A stretch of 6,578 nucleotides of DNA, from contig CAJTLD010000010.1 in NCBI GenBank assembly GCA_910577065.1, positions 32,543 through 39,120 of the forward strand, written 5' to 3'. The notes below the pieces were generated by a model. The model was given only the letters and a program-made list of their open reading frames with translations. It was not told the origin of the DNA and ran no database searches. Positions 5,464-6,578 of the stretch are shown here, piece after piece (the first letter of the stretch is position 1; every line of letters begins with the position of its first letter). Source of the stretch: an uncultured Lachnospiraceae bacterium. GTDB lineage: Bacteria > Bacillota > Clostridia > Lachnospirales > Lachnospiraceae. The translations under genes and the position numbers were made by a program.

Positions 5464-6355
5464 GGCGTATCTGATGTTAAAAGAAGCCGTGCTGGCAAAA
5501 CTGGATCACAGCCGGGAACTGTCGGACGGGGAATTGTGGGGCCATATCGAAGCAGAACTTAAAATACAGGATAAAATGCGGCTGCTCTCCTTTGGGGAAC
5601 GCAGGCAGTACGCAGACAGGTTGTTTGCTTCATTCCGTAAATTCGGCGTGCTGCAGGAATTGATGGAGGACGAGGACGTAACCGAAATTTCTGTCAACGG
5701 GCCAAACCGGATCTTTTATGAAAAAAACGGGGAACTGCATTTATCTCCAAAGTCGTTTTCGGGAGAGGAAGAACTGGCCGACCTGATACAGGCCATATGC
5801 GCGGGCGGGAACCGCATGGTAAACGAAGCTTCCCCAATTGTAGACACCCGCCTGCCGGACGGCTCCCGTGTCAATATTGTCTTAACGCCCATTTCTTTAG
5901 ACGGATCCGCAGTCTCGATCCGTAAATTCCCAAAAGAACCTATGAATATAGAACGGCTGCTGGCATACGGCTCACTGTCGGACGAAATGGCCTTGTTTTT
6001 GGAAAAGCTGGTAAAGGCGGGCTATAACATTTTTGTATCCGGCGGCACGGGCAGCGGGAAGACGACATTTTTAAATGCGCTTTCCGAATTTATCCCCCAG
6101 GGGGAACGGGTTATTACAATTGAAGATTCTGCGGAACTGCAGTTAAACGGTATTCAGAACCTTGTACGCCTGGAAACGAGGGCGGCAGGCTTTGGCGGCG
6201 CAGCGCCTGTCGGCGTCCGGGAACTGATCCGCACAGCCCTGCGGATGCGCCCAAGCCGGCTGATCGGAATATATGGAGCAACCGCCCCTATAATCCCTTA
6301 TTTTCGGTCTTTATTACAGGGTTTATATAATTCCTGTAGGAAAGCCTCTGTTTAA
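5453..6355 (+). pseudogene. cpaF: CpaF/TadA-family secretion ATPase, truncated
   Basis: CpaF/TadA is the hexameric cytoplasmic ATPase that powers Flp pilus assembly. From the TTG at 5453 the reading frame has 300 residues; family members have roughly 400-480. Genuine family sequence covers about 1-271: an N-terminal helical region, LMEDEDVTEISVNGP (70-84), ASPIVDTRLPDGSRVNI (126-142), SIRKFP (155-160), Walker A GGTGSGKT (197-204), ITIEDSAEL (221-229), RLETR (239-243) and LIRTALRMRPSRLI (258-271). The family then continues roughly VGEVRG (Walker B Glu) and a His box; here it reads GIYGATAPIIPYF and ends after 29 unrelated residues. No other frame just downstream restores it. Without Walker B it cannot be an active ATPase. 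The break looks like an insertion or rearrangement at about 6263-6268; a second half may lie beyond the window. Confidence 0.88.
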
Positions 6356-6363
6356 AGGCTTTT
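6341..6363 (+). terminator. Terminator-like hairpin just after the break in cpaF
   Basis: AAAGCCT (6341-6347), an 8-base loop containing the TAA of the truncated frame, and AGGCTTT (6356-6362), with the T run 6360-6363. The 7-bp stem is short and the T tract partly lies in the stem, so it is a weak terminator at best, and could instead be part of the element's structured end. Confidence 0.3.
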
Positions 6364-6370
6364 TAAATGC

Positions 6371-6402
6371 AAAAGACAAGTAACCTAAGTCACTTGCCTT
6401 TT
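6371..6402 (-). terminator. Intrinsic terminator of the minus-strand coiled-coil gene
   Basis: On the minus strand AAAAGGCAAGTGA and TTACTTGTCTTTT pair over 13 positions with two G-U wobbles around a 6-base loop, ending in TTTT. On the plus strand the same two positions are A-C mismatches, so the structure is built to fold in minus-strand RNA. It lies 20 bases beyond the minus-strand stop codon. Confidence 0.6.
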
Positions 6403-6421
6403 TGCGGTGAAGTTGGCGCCA

Positions 6422-6578
6422 TTATAAATGGTCTGGTAAATTAAGATTATATGCCTCTTCTAATTGCGATTTCAGCTTTTTGATTTCTTCTAAAGCCTCT
6501 TCATATTTGTCTTTGTATTTATTTTCAGAAACAATGTCATTTTTTATTTTATCCAGAGCTTTTTTTAAATCCCTATTT
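6422..6578 (-). CDS. Unidentified coiled-coil protein, C-terminal fragment (5' end outside window)
   Basis: The minus-strand frame enters at the right edge and stops with TAA at 6422-6424, showing 51 residues. They are rich in Lys, Glu and Leu with heptad-like spacing (for example EEALEEIKKLKSQLEEAYNL), ending NLPDHL, so a C-terminal coiled coil is likely. The DNA is much more AT-rich than the pilus genes, and the gene points towards the break in cpaF, which suggests it is cargo or a mobility gene of an inserted element. I do not recognise the family. A TnpC/DUF6262-like accessory of tyrosine-recombinase transposons would look similar, but simple coiled coils are not diagnostic. The matching terminator just downstream supports a real gene end. 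Confidence 0.55.
   Translation of the reverse strand, partial: NRDLKKALDKIKNDIVSENKYKDKYEEALEEIKKLKSQLEEAYNLNLPDHL

Larger units (their letters stand above)
6266..6421 (-). other. Non-coding end of an inserted element, rich in hairpins
   Basis: This stretch lies between the last recognisable cpaF codon and the stop of the minus-strand gene. It holds a chain of potential stems: 6275-6288 (GGAGC/GCCCC, better on the minus strand through a G-U pair), 6315-6338 (TACAGG/CCTGTA), 6341-6362 (AAAGCCT/AGGCTTT) and 6371-6402. A near-direct repeat TATAATYCCT occurs at 6289-6298 and 6326-6335. The short tail of the broken cpaF frame crosses it by chance. No terminal inverted repeat of a family I know is visible. 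It may encode a structured RNA at an element end, but this is inference. Confidence 0.4.

Noticed and set aside
6263..6355. Simple frameshift in cpaF
   Set aside because: No frame after 6265 encodes the expected GEVRG region; all close quickly or are unrelated, so the sequence itself is replaced.
6266..6421. 3' end of a group II intron
   Set aside because: No domain V with the AGC triad and GNRA loop is visible on either strand next to the junction.
1..6578. CRISPR array, tRNA or rRNA genes
   Set aside because: No regularly spaced repeats, and no cloverleaf or rRNA-like segment recognised.

Overview
The window reads like the chromosome of a flagellated member of the Clostridia, most likely Lachnospiraceae. 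This rests on a flagellin with typical gut-clostridial N- and C-termini, a DUF2508/YaaL protein, a BofA-family protein and a Tad-type pilus cluster, all with strong AGGAGG-like ribosome binding sites and frequent TTG starts. Base composition is near balanced over most of the window and turns clearly AT-rich in the last ~150 bases. The family assignment is inference; no rRNA or marker gene is present.

Left part (1-3224), flagellar block: the 3' part of a FliK-like protein is followed by flagellin and its chaperone FliS. A near-consensus sigma-28/SigD promoter (TAAG-N15-GCCGATAT) straddles the stop codon of the FliK-like gene. The flagellin leader then carries a small hairpin with GGA in its loop that closely matches a CsrA site, with another GGA in the Shine-Dalgarno. 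Flagellin and fliS are 12 bases apart and form one unit, ended by a perfect 11-bp hairpin that contains the fliS stop codon.

Middle (3161-3806): a DUF2508 (YaaL-like) gene on the minus strand overlaps the 3' end of fliS tail to tail. A BofA-family membrane protein gene diverges from it. In B. subtilis yaaL and bofA are also neighbours, but co-directional and next to recR; here the pair is divergent and sits between flagellar and pilus genes.

Right part (3843-6265), Tad/Flp pilus block: a good sigma-A promoter precedes a prepilin peptidase (TadV/CpaA-like), a TadZ/CpaE-like protein with a destroyed Walker A motif, and a CpaF/TadA secretion ATPase. The ATPase gene is broken: after about residue 271, between the Walker A and Walker B regions, the reading changes to unrelated sequence.

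Right end (~6266-6578): foreign-looking AT-rich DNA. It holds ~155 bases of non-coding sequence rich in hairpins and the C-terminal end of a minus-strand coiled-coil protein that runs off the window. The simplest reading is the end of a mobile element inserted in cpaF; its family cannot be determined from what is visible.
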